A DNA stretch of 64,000 nt from JANXQZ01 sp038225555 (GCA_038225555.1 JBBRRB010000003.1:124001-188000), one strand, 5' to 3'; numbered from the stretch's first letter, positions 25,481 through 34,740 are shown. Made by a program: numbers and translations. Notes: a model not told the origin generated them from the letters alone.

Positions 25481-27529
25481 ATGGCTGATTTTGTAAATCT
25501 GACAATTGACGGCAGAGCGATCACCGCACCCGCTGGAACGCTGATCATCAACGCGGCGAAGCAGGCAGGCATCGAAGTTCCGGCCTTCTGTTATTACGAC
25601 GGGCTAACGCTTCAGGCCGCCTGCCGGATGTGCCTGGTCGAGGTGGAGAAGACACCTAAGCTGCAGGTGGGCTGCACTGTGCCGGTCGCGGAAGGCCAAG
25701 TGGTCCACACCGATTCTCCTCTGGTAAGAGAGGCGCGCAAGGGCACGCTCGAGTTCCTGCTCACCAATCATCCGCTGGATTGCCCGGTATGCGACAAGGG
25801 CGGCGAGTGCGAGCTGCAGGACATGGTGTTTCGATACGGCGCTGGAGAAAGCCGCTATCTGGAACAGAAGCTGCATGTGGACGAGAAGCAATGGTCGCCC
25901 GTGGTTTACTTCGATGCGCCGCGCTGCATCTTGTGTTATCGCTGCGTGCGGATTTGCGACGAAGGAATGGGCGTAGGCGCGCTGGGCGTGATCAATCGCG
26001 GCGCGGTGTCCGAGATCGCGCCGAACATGCATGATCATTTGGCTTGCGACGAATGCGGCATGTGCATCGACATCTGCCCCGTGGGCGCTCTCACCAGCGG
26101 CAGCTATCGATATCAGACTCGACCGTGGGAGATGGAGCACGTCGGCACCATCTGCACGCATTGTTCGAACGGCTGCAAGACTACTCTGGGCGTGCGCAAC
26201 GGCGAGATTATGCGCGGCAACAACCGCGACCGTTCCGGCATCAACGGCGAGTTCCTGTGCGTTAAGGGGCGATATGCGTACGACTTCACCAGTCATCCCG
26301 AGCGCCTTCAAGCTCCGCTGTTGCGCAAGAACGGCAAGCTGGAAGAAGTTGCGTGGTCCGAAGCGTTGTCGGCCGTCGCCGGAAAGTTTAAGGAACTTCG
26401 CGGAAAGTCCATCGGCGTGATCGGGTCCAATCACGCCACGAACGAAGAAGACTTCTATCTGCAGAAGTTTGCTCGCCAGGTGCTCGCCACAGGCAACATC
26501 GACCATCGCCGCACAGGCGACCTGCCAACGCTGCTCGACGCGTTAAGCGGAAAGATGGACGCGCTTGCCACCACTGGCGATCTATACGACCGGAAAGCCG
26601 TGCTCATCGTCGGCAGCGATCTAGCTCAGCAGCATCCCTTTCTAAGTTTCCAGATTCGTGCGAATTACCGCCATCATGCGGCGCATATTTACACTGTGAC
26701 TCCTGGTCCGGTTCGCGAAAACAAGTACGCCGTCAAGAGTTTGATCGCGCTCGCGGGTCAAGAGATGAGCGCAGTCGAGTCTCTGCGCGAGCAACTCAAA
26801 GCCGAGCCGGAACTCGTGGTTCTGTTCGGCGATTGCATCCAGGGCGACGCCGTCCGCCAATTGGTGGCTTTTGGCGATTCTCTCGGCATCCCCGTAAAGT
26901 ATATTTGCCTGCTGGACTATTCCAACTCGCGCGGCGCTCTCGACATGGGTCTGCTGCCCGATGCGGGCGGGCTTGGCTACGATCGGATCCTCTCGGAGCC
27001 GGGCCTGGATCTGCTCTGGGTGGTCGGCGAAAATCCGCTGGAGAAGATCCCCCTGGCATCCAAGAGCGCTTTCGTCATCGTGCAGGATATGTTCCTGACC
27101 GAAACTGCTCAGCGGGCCGACGTTATTCTCCCATCCGCCTCGGCTTATGAAAAGAGCGGCACTGTCACCAACGTTTGCGGCGAAGTGCAGAAGCTAAAAT
27201 CCGCCATGAAGGTCATGGGCACGAAGCCAGACCTTGAGATCATCGGCCTGCTCTCCAAAGAAATGGGCGTGAATATCGGGATTTGGTCTTCGGAAAAGGT
27301 ATTTGACGAGATTCGCAAGACCGTGCGTGGGTATAATATCCCTTTGCCCATAATCGCCACGGGAGGAGCCGCGCAGACGGTCGCGGTAAACGGTCGAGTA
27401 TCGGTCCCGTCGCGCGCCGATTTGGTGCGGTCGGCTGGCGATACCCTGTTCACCTCTGGATCGTTGGGAAGGTATTCCAAGACGCTCAGTTCGGTCCTGG
27501 AATCCCCGGGGGCTCTGTACCGGGGTTAG
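25481..27529 (+). CDS. nuoG: NADH-quinone oxidoreductase subunit G
   Basis: 75-kDa subunit, 682 residues, carrying the Fe-S relay. It has an N-terminal ferredoxin-like [2Fe-2S] domain (CYYDGLTLQAACRMCLVEVE), the His/Cys3 cluster site (HPLDCPVCDKGGECEL), two [4Fe-4S] motifs (CILCYRCVRICDE and CDECGMCIDICPVGAL), and a molybdopterin-oxidoreductase-like domain beginning CTHCSNGC. The ATG chosen is 8 nt after nuoF; an upstream in-frame start would overlap nuoF. Electrons would normally leave towards NuoI, which is not encoded here. Confidence 0.95.
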   Translation: MADFVNLTIDGRAITAPAGTLIINAAKQAGIEVPAFCYYDGLTLQAACRMCLVEVEKTPKLQVGCTVPVAEGQVVHTDSPLVREARKGTLEFLLTNHPLDCPVCDKGGECELQDMVFRYGAGESRYLEQKLHVDEKQWSPVVYFDAPRCILCYRCVRICDEGMGVGALGVINRGAVSEIAPNMHDHLACDECGMCIDICPVGALTSGSYRYQTRPWEMEHVGTICTHCSNGCKTTLGVRNGEIMRGNNRDRSGINGEFLCVKGRYAYDFTSHPERLQAPLLRKNGKLEEVAWSEALSAVAGKFKELRGKSIGVIGSNHATNEEDFYLQKFARQVLATGNIDHRRTGDLPTLLDALSGKMDALATTGDLYDRKAVLIVGSDLAQQHPFLSFQIRANYRHHAAHIYTVTPGPVRENKYAVKSLIALAGQEMSAVESLREQLKAEPELVVLFGDCIQGDAVRQLVAFGDSLGIPVKYICLLDYSNSRGALDMGLLPDAGGLGYDRILSEPGLDLLWVVGENPLEKIPLASKSAFVIVQDMFLTETAQRADVILPSASAYEKSGTVTNVCGEVQKLKSAMKVMGTKPDLEIIGLLSKEMGVNIGIWSSEKVFDEIRKTVRGYNIPLPIIATGGAAQTVAVNGRVSVPSRADLVRSAGDTLFTSGSLGRYSKTLSSVLESPGALYRG

Positions 27530-27540
27530 CCTCTACTCGA

Positions 27541-28731
27541 ATGAACTTTTTCATCATCACACTGATCAAGGCCGGGGTTGTGGCCTTCGTTCTCATGACC
27601 ACGCTCGCGTATCTGCAATGGATCGAGCGCAAGGTGATCGCGCACGTGCAGATTCGAGTTGGTCCTTATCGCGTAGGGCCGCACGGCTTGTTGCAGCCGC
27701 TTGCCGACGTGATCAAGCTGATCACGAAAGAGGACTTGATCCCGCCCCACGTAAATAAGTTTTTCTATTTTCTCGCGCCCTTCCTGGCCGTTACTCTTGC
27801 GCTCATTTCCATCTCGGTGATTCCGTTCGGCGGCGAAATTACCGTCGGGCCAGTGACCACGCTGATGCAGCTCACTGACCTGAGTGTGGGAGTTCTCTTT
27901 GTGCTTGGCATTTCTTCGGTGGGAGTCTACGGAGTGGCCCTCGCCGGTTGGGCATCCAATAATAAGTACGCCCTGATCGGCGGACTCCGCAGCGCCGCTC
28001 AGATGATCAGTTACGAACTGCCTCTGGCGCTCGCCGTAGCCGGACCTCTGCTGCTGGCGAATACTCTGAGTTTCCGCGAGATGGTGAATGCGCAGGGCGG
28101 ATTTTATCTCGGGTTCATTCCTCGCTGGAACATTTTCCAGATGCCGTTTCCGCAAATCGTTGGGTTCATCGTGTTCATGATCGCGGGCTTCGCCGAGACG
28201 AATCGCATCCCGTTTGACTTGCCCGAAGCGGAAAACGAGTTAGTCGCGGGATTCCACACCGAATACAGCAGCATGAAGTTCGCCTCGTTCTTCATGGCCG
28301 AATACGCCAACATGGTTACGGTTTGCTGCGTGGCCACGTTGCTGTTCCTGGGTGGATGGCATCCTATTTTTCCGGCACCCTATTCCAGCTTCGTCCCGAC
28401 TGCTATCTTTCTTCTCGCCGGTCTTGTCGCCCTCTATCATGGCCTAAATCCGGCCCGCCGCCTGGACCGAATCACGCTCCCGGTCACGGGTATCGTCTTC
28501 ATCGGCATCGCGGTGATTTTCCTGGCTCCGTTCTTACAGGCGTTGCTCATCCCGTTGTTCTGGTTTGCCGCCAAAGTCGGATTTCTTTTGTTCGTCTTTA
28601 TTTGGATTCGCGCTACCTTGCCCCGTTACCGGTATGACCAGTTGATGCGACTTGCATGGACGTTCCTTTTCCCGCTCGCGATGGTCAACCTGCTCTTTAC
28701 AAGCCTTTTCGTCGCGCTGTTCACGAAATAA
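27541..28731 (+). CDS. nuoH: NADH-quinone oxidoreductase subunit H
   Basis: Membrane subunit joining the peripheral and membrane arms, 396 residues with about eight to nine helices. The quinone-tunnel loop ERKVIAHVQIRVGPYRVGPH is near residue 30 and the signature AETNRIPFDLPEAENELVAG near residue 220. It is somewhat longer than the usual 320-350 residues; the extra segment is in the C-terminal helices. nuoJ starts 2 nt after the stop, leaving no space for nuoI. Confidence 0.95.
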   Translation: MNFFIITLIKAGVVAFVLMTTLAYLQWIERKVIAHVQIRVGPYRVGPHGLLQPLADVIKLITKEDLIPPHVNKFFYFLAPFLAVTLALISISVIPFGGEITVGPVTTLMQLTDLSVGVLFVLGISSVGVYGVALAGWASNNKYALIGGLRSAAQMISYELPLALAVAGPLLLANTLSFREMVNAQGGFYLGFIPRWNIFQMPFPQIVGFIVFMIAGFAETNRIPFDLPEAENELVAGFHTEYSSMKFASFFMAEYANMVTVCCVATLLFLGGWHPIFPAPYSSFVPTAIFLLAGLVALYHGLNPARRLDRITLPVTGIVFIGIAVIFLAPFLQALLIPLFWFAAKVGFLLFVFIWIRATLPRYRYDQLMRLAWTFLFPLAMVNLLFTSLFVALFTK

Positions 28732-28733
28732 AC

Positions 28734-29240
28734 ATGGACGCTATTCTCTTCATCGTTTTCGCCACGTTCGCCGTCGCAAGCGCAATCAGCCTGGTGGTTC
28801 AGACTCATCCGATTTCGAGCGCTTTGTCGCTCATTGGCGTCATGGTTTCGCTTGCGGTGCTCTACTTCCTGCTCGGCGCGGAGTTCGTGGCTGCCGCGCA
28901 GTTGGTCGTTTACGCGGGCGCGATCATGGTCCTGTTCGTCTTCGTCATCATGCTGCTGAACGCGGGATCGGAAGGTCCTACGGGAAGAAGCTGGCGAGTC
29001 AACCTGCTGGGGATACCGCTGCTCGCCGCATTCGTCGGCATCATCGCGTTCGTGATTCAAGCCTTTCTGCCGAAGACGGAAGGGGTCAGCCTGGCTGGTC
29101 GCGACGGGTTCGTGGGCACAGCCGCTCTGGTCGGGTCCAAGCTATTCACGGTCTATCTTCTGCCGTTCGAAGTCACGTCCGTTCTGATCCTGATCGCCAT
29201 CATCGGAGCCATCGTTCTGGCGCGCAAGGAGATCGATTAA
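28734..29240 (+). CDS. nuoJ: NADH-quinone oxidoreductase subunit J
   Basis: Membrane subunit J of complex I, 168 residues with five predicted helices. The conserved third helix AAAQLVVYAGAIMVLFVFVI contains the pi-bulge region of the family. An upstream in-frame start lies inside nuoH and is not preferred. A 152-nt gap with a palindromic repeat separates it from nuoK. Confidence 0.93.
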   Translation: MDAILFIVFATFAVASAISLVVQTHPISSALSLIGVMVSLAVLYFLLGAEFVAAAQLVVYAGAIMVLFVFVIMLLNAGSEGPTGRSWRVNLLGIPLLAAFVGIIAFVIQAFLPKTEGVSLAGRDGFVGTAALVGSKLFTVYLLPFEVTSVLILIAIIGAIVLARKEID

Positions 29241-29272
29241 GTGACCCTTCGTCTCCATGTACTACAACATCC

Positions 29273-29376
29273 GTGGGGCAGCCAATCTTGGCTGCAGCCG
29301 GCTTTCAGCCGGCTCTCTCAGCGGCCCGGCAAGAGCCGCCTGAAAGGCGGGCTGCGGGCAGGATTGCCCGCCCCAC
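29273..29376. repeat. REP/BIME-like paired palindromic element
   Basis: A 104-bp imperfect palindrome between nuoJ and nuoK. Each ~44-bp arm starts GTGGGG and contains two hairpins. Arm one has CAGCCAATCTTGGCTG and GCCGGCTTTCAGCCGGC; arm two, read on the opposite strand, has CGGGCAATCCTGCCCG and CCGCCTTTCAGGCGG. Loops are conserved while stem bases change in pairs, so secondary structure appears to be what is kept. It occupies almost the whole gap. Confidence 0.75.
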
Positions 29377-29392
29377 AAGGACCGCACATTAG

Positions 29393-29707
29393 ATGACCTT
29401 GAACAGCGTTCCCCTGAGTTGGTATCTAACGCTGAGCGCGATCCTCTTCGTGCTCGGAATCGCAGGCTTTCTGTATCGCAGGAATGTGATCACCGTATTT
29501 ATGTCGATCGAGCTCATGCTCAACGCGGTGAACCTTAGCTTCGTCACCTTCTCCTATCAGTTAAAGCAGGTTGACGGCCACATATTCAGCTTCTTCGTGA
29601 TGGTGGTTGCCGCAGCCGAAGCGGCCGTGGGCTTGGCCATCATTCTCACTGTCTTCAAGAATCGGCAGTCACTCGGCATAGACGATGTCTCTTCGATGAA
29701 ATATTAA
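29393..29707 (+). CDS. nuoK: NADH-quinone oxidoreductase subunit K
   Basis: Small three-helix membrane subunit, 104 residues, part of the proton-pumping arm. The conserved Glu residues are visible in FMSIELMLNAVNLSFV (helix 2) and in AAAEAAVGLAIIL (helix 3). It starts 16 nt after the palindromic element and is followed by nuoL after 13 nt. Confidence 0.95.
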   Translation: MTLNSVPLSWYLTLSAILFVLGIAGFLYRRNVITVFMSIELMLNAVNLSFVTFSYQLKQVDGHIFSFFVMVVAAAEAAVGLAIILTVFKNRQSLGIDDVSSMKY

Positions 29708-29720
29708 GCCACCACTCAAG

Positions 29721-31562
29721 ATGAATCTCTGGCTCATTCCAATTTTCCCCTTTCTCGGTTTTCTGATTAATGGTCTATTTGGCCGACGCTTTCCAAAGCA
29801 GTTGGTGAACGTGGTCGCGGTTGGCTCAGTTCTGCTTTCGTTTCTTTGGGTCGTTAAGACGATCAGCGGTCTGGGAGCCATGGAGACCGCCTATATCGAG
29901 CGCTACTTCACCTGGATCCAGAGCGGAACATTCAACGTTGGCGTGGACTTCGCGGTGGATCGCCTTACTGCAATCGTGCTGCTGGTAGTAACCGGCGTCG
30001 GCTTGTTGATTCACACCTACGCGATCGGCTACATGGCCCACGAGGGCGGCTATTACCGTTTCTTTGCCTACCTGAATCTGTTCATGTTCTTCATGCTGAT
30101 CCTGGTGCTGGCGTCCAACTTCCTGCTTCTGTTCGTGGGCTGGGAAGGCGTGGGACTCTGCAGCTACCTACTGGTCGGATTCTACTTCACGGAGAAATTC
30201 GCCACCGATGCTGGCAACAAGGCGTTCATCGTTAACCGCATCGGCGACTTTGGCTTCACCCTGGCGATGTTCCTCATCGTAAAACACTTTGGATCGCTGG
30301 ATTTTGGCAAGGTGTTCACCCAAGCCGCTGACCCGGCCAATTCCGCAGTGCCTTTCGTCGCGATCTGTATGCTCCTGCTTCTGGGAGCCACGGGTAAATC
30401 CGCGCAGATCCCGCTATATGTTTGGCTCCCCGATGCGATGGCGGGTCCCACCCCGGTCTCGGCGCTAATCCATGCCGCAACCATGGTAACCGCGGGCGTA
30501 TACATGATCGCGAGATCGTCCGTCCTGTTCACCCATGCTCCCGTGGCGATGGATTGGGTGGCGGCGATCGGCATGGCCACTGCATTCTTCGCAGCCACGA
30601 TCGGTATGGCGCAGACGGACATCAAGAAGGTTTTCGCCTATTCGACAGTGTCGCAACTTGGCTACATGTTCGCGGGCGTCGGCGTGGGCGCATTCTCGGC
30701 CGGAGTCTTTCATTTGATGACTCACGCCTTTTTTAAGGCTCTTCTGTTCCTCGGCGCGGGAAGCGTAATCCATGCCTTGAGCGGCGAACAGGATCTGCGC
30801 CAGATGGGTGGTCTGGCGAAGAAGATCCCCATCACCTGCATCACTCTGTTCTGCGGCGGAGTGGCGATTGCGGGCCTGCCCTTTACCTCAGGCGCGGCCA
30901 GCAAGGATCTGATTCTTGAAGCGGCCTATGCGCGGTCTCCGATTCTGTATTGGATCGGACTGATCACGGCCTTCATGACCGCGTTCTACGTGTTCCGCGC
31001 TCTGTTCCTCGCTTTCTTCGGCAAATATCGCGGCGATAAACATCCACACGAGGCTCCTTTCGTGATGTGGGCTCCGCTGGCAGTTCTCGCGCTGCTATCC
31101 CTGGCCGGCGGCTTCTTGAGCGTGCCTCACTGGCTGGAACCAATGTTCCCCGAAAAAGAGATGAACGTTGGCCCGTTGATCACGTATCTCCCGTTCGCCG
31201 CGGGCTTTCTGGGGATCGCGCTCGCTTACCTTTTCTATGTAGCGAAACCGTCGCTGTCCGAGTCCGCCAAGAATTCGATGGGCTGGCTTTACAATCTGAT
31301 CTACCACAAATATTTCATTGATGAAGCTTACAATTTCGCCGTTGTTAATCCACTGATTCAAGGTTCGCGAAGCGTGCTCTGGCGCGGGATGGATGCCGGC
31401 CTAATCGACGGCATCGTGAACGGCGTGGGAAGGCGCTCACGCGGCATCGGCAACATTCTCAAGCTTTTGCAGTCCGGCAGCATTCGCAACTATGCCGCGT
31501 GGGTGGTGTTCGGATCCGTCATCTTGCTCATCGCGATCGGCCTCTCGGGAGGCCCGCGATGA
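29721..31562 (+). CDS. nuoL: NADH-quinone oxidoreductase subunit L
   Basis: Antiporter-like proton-pumping subunit, 613 residues with about 15 helices. Motifs include GWEGVGLCSYLLVGFY near residue 140, the pumping-channel lysine helix GATGKSAQIPLYVWLPDAM near residue 220, and a long C-terminal lateral helix region with RSVLWRGMDAGLIDGIVNGV. It overlaps nuoM by ATGA. Confidence 0.96.
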   Translation: MNLWLIPIFPFLGFLINGLFGRRFPKQLVNVVAVGSVLLSFLWVVKTISGLGAMETAYIERYFTWIQSGTFNVGVDFAVDRLTAIVLLVVTGVGLLIHTYAIGYMAHEGGYYRFFAYLNLFMFFMLILVLASNFLLLFVGWEGVGLCSYLLVGFYFTEKFATDAGNKAFIVNRIGDFGFTLAMFLIVKHFGSLDFGKVFTQAADPANSAVPFVAICMLLLLGATGKSAQIPLYVWLPDAMAGPTPVSALIHAATMVTAGVYMIARSSVLFTHAPVAMDWVAAIGMATAFFAATIGMAQTDIKKVFAYSTVSQLGYMFAGVGVGAFSAGVFHLMTHAFFKALLFLGAGSVIHALSGEQDLRQMGGLAKKIPITCITLFCGGVAIAGLPFTSGAASKDLILEAAYARSPILYWIGLITAFMTAFYVFRALFLAFFGKYRGDKHPHEAPFVMWAPLAVLALLSLAGGFLSVPHWLEPMFPEKEMNVGPLITYLPFAAGFLGIALAYLFYVAKPSLSESAKNSMGWLYNLIYHKYFIDEAYNFAVVNPLIQGSRSVLWRGMDAGLIDGIVNGVGRRSRGIGNILKLLQSGSIRNYAAWVVFGSVILLIAIGLSGGPR

Positions 31563-33100
31563 ACCAGCTCAATTTCGTCATTTCGATTCCCCTGGTTGGG
31601 TTTCTGATCGCGCTCATGCTGCCGAAATCGAGGATTCAAGCGATTCGAGTATTTGCGCTGGGAATCTCGCTGCTCGTTTTTGTAGCGTCGCTTGGGCTGA
31701 TAAAACCCTTCCAGTATGGGGTTGGCTACGCTTTTGAGACAAACATACCCTGGATCGCCACGCCCCCGATCCACTACCACGTAGCCATCGACGGGCTCAG
31801 TCTCTGGCTGGTGATCTTGACCACCTTGCTAACTCCCATCTGCGTCCTGATCTCCTGGAACTACATCGACAAACGGCAGAAGGAGTTCTACGCCTTTCTT
31901 CTGTTGCTGGAATTCGGACTGATCGGAGTGTTTTGCGCGCTCGATCTCTTTCTGTTTTATGTGTTCTGGGAAATCGCGCTGGTGCCGATGTACTTCCTCA
32001 TCGGCATTTGGGGTTACAGTCGGCGCATCTACGCCGCAGTGAAATTCTTCCTATACACGATGGCGGCATCGGTGCTGATGCTCGGAGCGATCATCTACCT
32101 GTACAACCGCAGCGGCACGTTCGATTATCCGACGATCCTCGCAATGCTGCAGAGCGGAAAAATGGTCTTAAGTTCCGCTGAATCGCTGTGGCTGTTTCTC
32201 GCCTTTTTCCTTGCGTTTGCAGTCAAGGTTCCGCTGTTCCCCTTGCATACCTGGCTGCCCGATGCGCACGTAGAAGCGCCCACGGCAGGCTCCGTCATGC
32301 TGGCGTCCGTGATGCTGAAGATGGGAACGTACGGATTGCTGAGATTCTGCCTTCCGCTATTCCCAGCCACCGCCCGAACCTGCGCAAGCTGGATCATCCC
32401 GCTCGCGATCATTGGCATCATCTACGGCGCGCTGGTTGCGATGGTGCAGCCCAACATGAAAAAGCTGGTGGCATACTCATCGGTTAGCCACTTGGGCTTC
32501 GTGGTTCTCGGCATCTTCTCGTTCACGCAGAACGGTCTGGACGGAGCCGTGTATCAGATGCTGAATCACGGCGTCTCCACAGGCGCGCTGTTCATGCTCG
32601 TCGGGTTCCTCTACGAGCGGCGGCATTCGCTGGAGATTGCGGATTACGGCGGAGTGGCCACGCCCGCGCCTAACTTAGCCAAAGTGTTTATGATCGTGAT
32701 GCTGGCCAGCATCGGTCTGCCGACCCTGAACAATTTCGTGGGTGAATATCTAGTGCTGCAGGGCGCTTCGCTGGCCAATTTTGAGTGGGCGGTCTTTGCG
32801 GCCATCGGAGTGATCTTGTCTGCGGTCTACATGTTGTGGCTGTATCAGCGCGCGTTTCTCGGCAAGGCCGACGAAGAACTGGCTCATCACATGTACGATC
32901 TGAAAGCGCGCGAGTATTTCGCTATCGTTCCCCTGATCGTCCTCATGGTTTGGATGGGCACGTTCACGCAAAGCTTCCTGCAGCCGATCAGCGCTACGAA
33001 TGCCCGGATTCTCGGGCCTATTGATGCAAAAAAGGGAGTGCAGGTGAAGTTCGAGCAGCACCTTTCCGCATCGGCTCAGGAGCCTTCGCATGCCCGCTAA
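31559..33100 (+). CDS. nuoM: NADH-quinone oxidoreductase subunit M
   Basis: Second antiporter-like subunit, 513 residues and about 14 helices. Typical stretches are FYVFWEIALVPMYFLIGIWG (near 130), the lysine-containing FAVKVPLFPLHTWLPDAHVE (near 225), and SSVSHLGFVVLGIF. The start is the ATG overlapping the nuoL stop; an earlier in-frame start lies within nuoL. A 62-nt gap with one palindromic unit separates it from nuoN. Confidence 0.96.
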   Translation: MNQLNFVISIPLVGFLIALMLPKSRIQAIRVFALGISLLVFVASLGLIKPFQYGVGYAFETNIPWIATPPIHYHVAIDGLSLWLVILTTLLTPICVLISWNYIDKRQKEFYAFLLLLEFGLIGVFCALDLFLFYVFWEIALVPMYFLIGIWGYSRRIYAAVKFFLYTMAASVLMLGAIIYLYNRSGTFDYPTILAMLQSGKMVLSSAESLWLFLAFFLAFAVKVPLFPLHTWLPDAHVEAPTAGSVMLASVMLKMGTYGLLRFCLPLFPATARTCASWIIPLAIIGIIYGALVAMVQPNMKKLVAYSSVSHLGFVVLGIFSFTQNGLDGAVYQMLNHGVSTGALFMLVGFLYERRHSLEIADYGGVATPAPNLAKVFMIVMLASIGLPTLNNFVGEYLVLQGASLANFEWAVFAAIGVILSAVYMLWLYQRAFLGKADEELAHHMYDLKAREYFAIVPLIVLMVWMGTFTQSFLQPISATNARILGPIDAKKGVQVKFEQHLSASAQEPSHAR

Positions 33101-33111
33101 CTTAGCAGCAT

Positions 33112-33155
33112 GTGGGGCAGCCAATCCTGGCTGCAGCCGGCTTTCCGGCCGGCTC
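33112..33155 (+). repeat. Single REP-like double-hairpin unit
   Basis: A 44-bp unit nearly identical to the first arm of the element at 29273: GTGGGGCAGCCAATCCTGG and then GCCGGCTTTCCGGCCGGC. It fills the gap between nuoM and nuoN and ends just before the nuoN ribosome site. Its first hairpin loop carries AATCC like arm two of the other element, so this copy is intermediate between both arms. Confidence 0.72.
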
Positions 33156-33162
33156 GGGGTTT

Positions 33163-34641
33163 ATGACCATGTCTAACTTCACGCCCTCGGGCGAGGATTA
33201 CATTCGCTTCCTCCCTGAGATCATCATGAGCGTAATGGGCACGTTCTTCATGGTGCTGGAAGGAATCCTGGGAGAAAAACGCGAAGGCAAGGGGCTCATC
33301 TTTGGTCACCTCACGCTCGCGACGCTGCTAGCCGCCCTGTTAGCCTGCGTTTATGCCAACAATTTGCCGGGCAACGCTTTCACGGGCATGCTGATCATTG
33401 ATGGGTATGGGACGTTCTTTCGCGTGCTGGTGATCGGAGTTGGCATGCTCGCGGTGCTCTCCTCCTATCAGTATCTGAAGCGCGAGCACGCCGAAGCTGG
33501 CGAGTACCATGCTTTAATTCTGTTCTCCATCGTGGGCCAGTGCGTCATGGTCACCGCCAACGAGCTGATCATGGTGTTCATCGGTCTGGAAGTCAGTTCC
33601 ATCGCTACCTACGTGCTCGCAGGCTACCTGCGGGACGACAAACGCAATAACGAAGCGGCTCTGAAGTATTTCTTGCTAGGTTCGTTTGCCACCGCATTTC
33701 TACTTTATGGCATCGCTTGGATTTACGGCGCTTCCGGATCCACGCGCCTCGACGCCATCCAAGCTTTTCTATCGAACCGCGACGTCGCGCACAATATGGC
33801 CTTAATCGGCACCGCCGCTGCGCTTATGTTTGTCGGCTTTGCTTTCAAAGTTTCCGCGGCCCCGTTTCAGATCTGGGCGCCGGACGTATATCAGGGCGCA
33901 CCGGCCCCGGTGACCGCGTTCATGTCGGCCGGTCCTAAAGCCGCCGCCTTCGCGGTATTCGTGCGCGTGTTCATGACCGCCTTCGGGCCCATAGTGGACC
34001 GCTGGGAGCCGTTCGTCTGGTCGTCTGCGCTGCTCACCATGGTCATCGGAAATTTCGCCGCCCTCATGCAATCGAACATCAAGCGGCTGCTCGCTTACAG
34101 CTCCATCGCGCACGCAGGATATGTCATGGTGGCCATCGCGGCACATAACCAAATCGGCGTATCGGCGGTGATGTTTTATCTGGCTGCGTATGCCCTGATG
34201 AACATCGGAGCGTTTGCTGTGGTCGCGCACTTTTCACGACAGGGGGAAAAGTATGTGAACGTCGAGGATTTGGCCGGGCTGGGCTGGAAGCAGCCTATGA
34301 CTGCCGCGCTGTTCTCGATCTTCCTCTTGTCCTTTATCGGCGTGCCTCTCACCGGCGGCTTCTTTGGCAAGTTCTATATCTTCAAGGCAGCGCTGGACGC
34401 CAACCTGATCTGGCTCACCGTGCTCGGCCTGCTCAACAGCGCAGTCGCGGCGTATTACTATCTGCGGATTCTGGTCGTGATGTACATGCAGGAGCCGGGT
34501 GAGTCGATGGCCACCCTGCAGCCGGTGAGCACTGGCATTTTCATCGCTCTGTTGGCATCCGCGCTCGGTACCTTGATCTTGGGGATCTACCCCGCAGCCG
34601 TTTTGAGTTTTGCGCGAAGCTCTAGCGCGTTCATGAAATAA
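33163..34641 (+). CDS. nuoN: NADH-quinone oxidoreductase subunit N
   Basis: Third antiporter-like subunit, 492 residues with about 14 helices, and the last gene of the operon. Typical segments are FIGLEVSSIATYVLAGYLRD (near 140), GFAFKVSAAPFQIWAPDVYQ (near 228, with the pumping Lys) and RLLAYSSIAHAGYVMVAIAA. GGGG eight bases upstream supports the ATG at 33163; a second ATG two codons later is possible. Confidence 0.95.
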   Translation: MTMSNFTPSGEDYIRFLPEIIMSVMGTFFMVLEGILGEKREGKGLIFGHLTLATLLAALLACVYANNLPGNAFTGMLIIDGYGTFFRVLVIGVGMLAVLSSYQYLKREHAEAGEYHALILFSIVGQCVMVTANELIMVFIGLEVSSIATYVLAGYLRDDKRNNEAALKYFLLGSFATAFLLYGIAWIYGASGSTRLDAIQAFLSNRDVAHNMALIGTAAALMFVGFAFKVSAAPFQIWAPDVYQGAPAPVTAFMSAGPKAAAFAVFVRVFMTAFGPIVDRWEPFVWSSALLTMVIGNFAALMQSNIKRLLAYSSIAHAGYVMVAIAAHNQIGVSAVMFYLAAYALMNIGAFAVVAHFSRQGEKYVNVEDLAGLGWKQPMTAALFSIFLLSFIGVPLTGGFFGKFYIFKAALDANLIWLTVLGLLNSAVAAYYYLRILVVMYMQEPGESMATLQPVSTGIFIALLASALGTLILGIYPAAVLSFARSSSAFMK

Positions 34642-34679
34642 GCTGTATAATTCTATTTGCCTTTGATCCGACTCTAAAA

Positions 34680-34740
34680 GCTCTGAGCTTCAAATGGTGT
34701 GCTTCCAACCGTTCGCCATTGGTGCATTCGCGCTCAGAGC
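34680..34740 (+). other. Inverted repeat in the nuoN-rsgA gap
   Basis: GCTCTGAGC (34680-34688) and GCTCAGAGC (34732-34740) form a perfect 9-bp stem around a 43-nt loop, with an inner AATGG/CCATT pairing. The structure ends about 47 nt before the rsgA start. No U-run follows, so it is not a standard terminator; it could be an mRNA leader structure or a small RNA. Confidence 0.4.

Noticed and set aside
28729..28740. Possible short nuoI between nuoH and nuoJ
   Set aside because: Only 2 nt separate the two genes, and no ferredoxin CxxCxxC pair occurs nearby.
34646..34651. TATAAT just after nuoN as rsgA promoter
   Set aside because: A perfect -10 hexamer, but no -35 at 16-18 nt and no extended -10 with the right spacing; chance match in an AT-rich spot.
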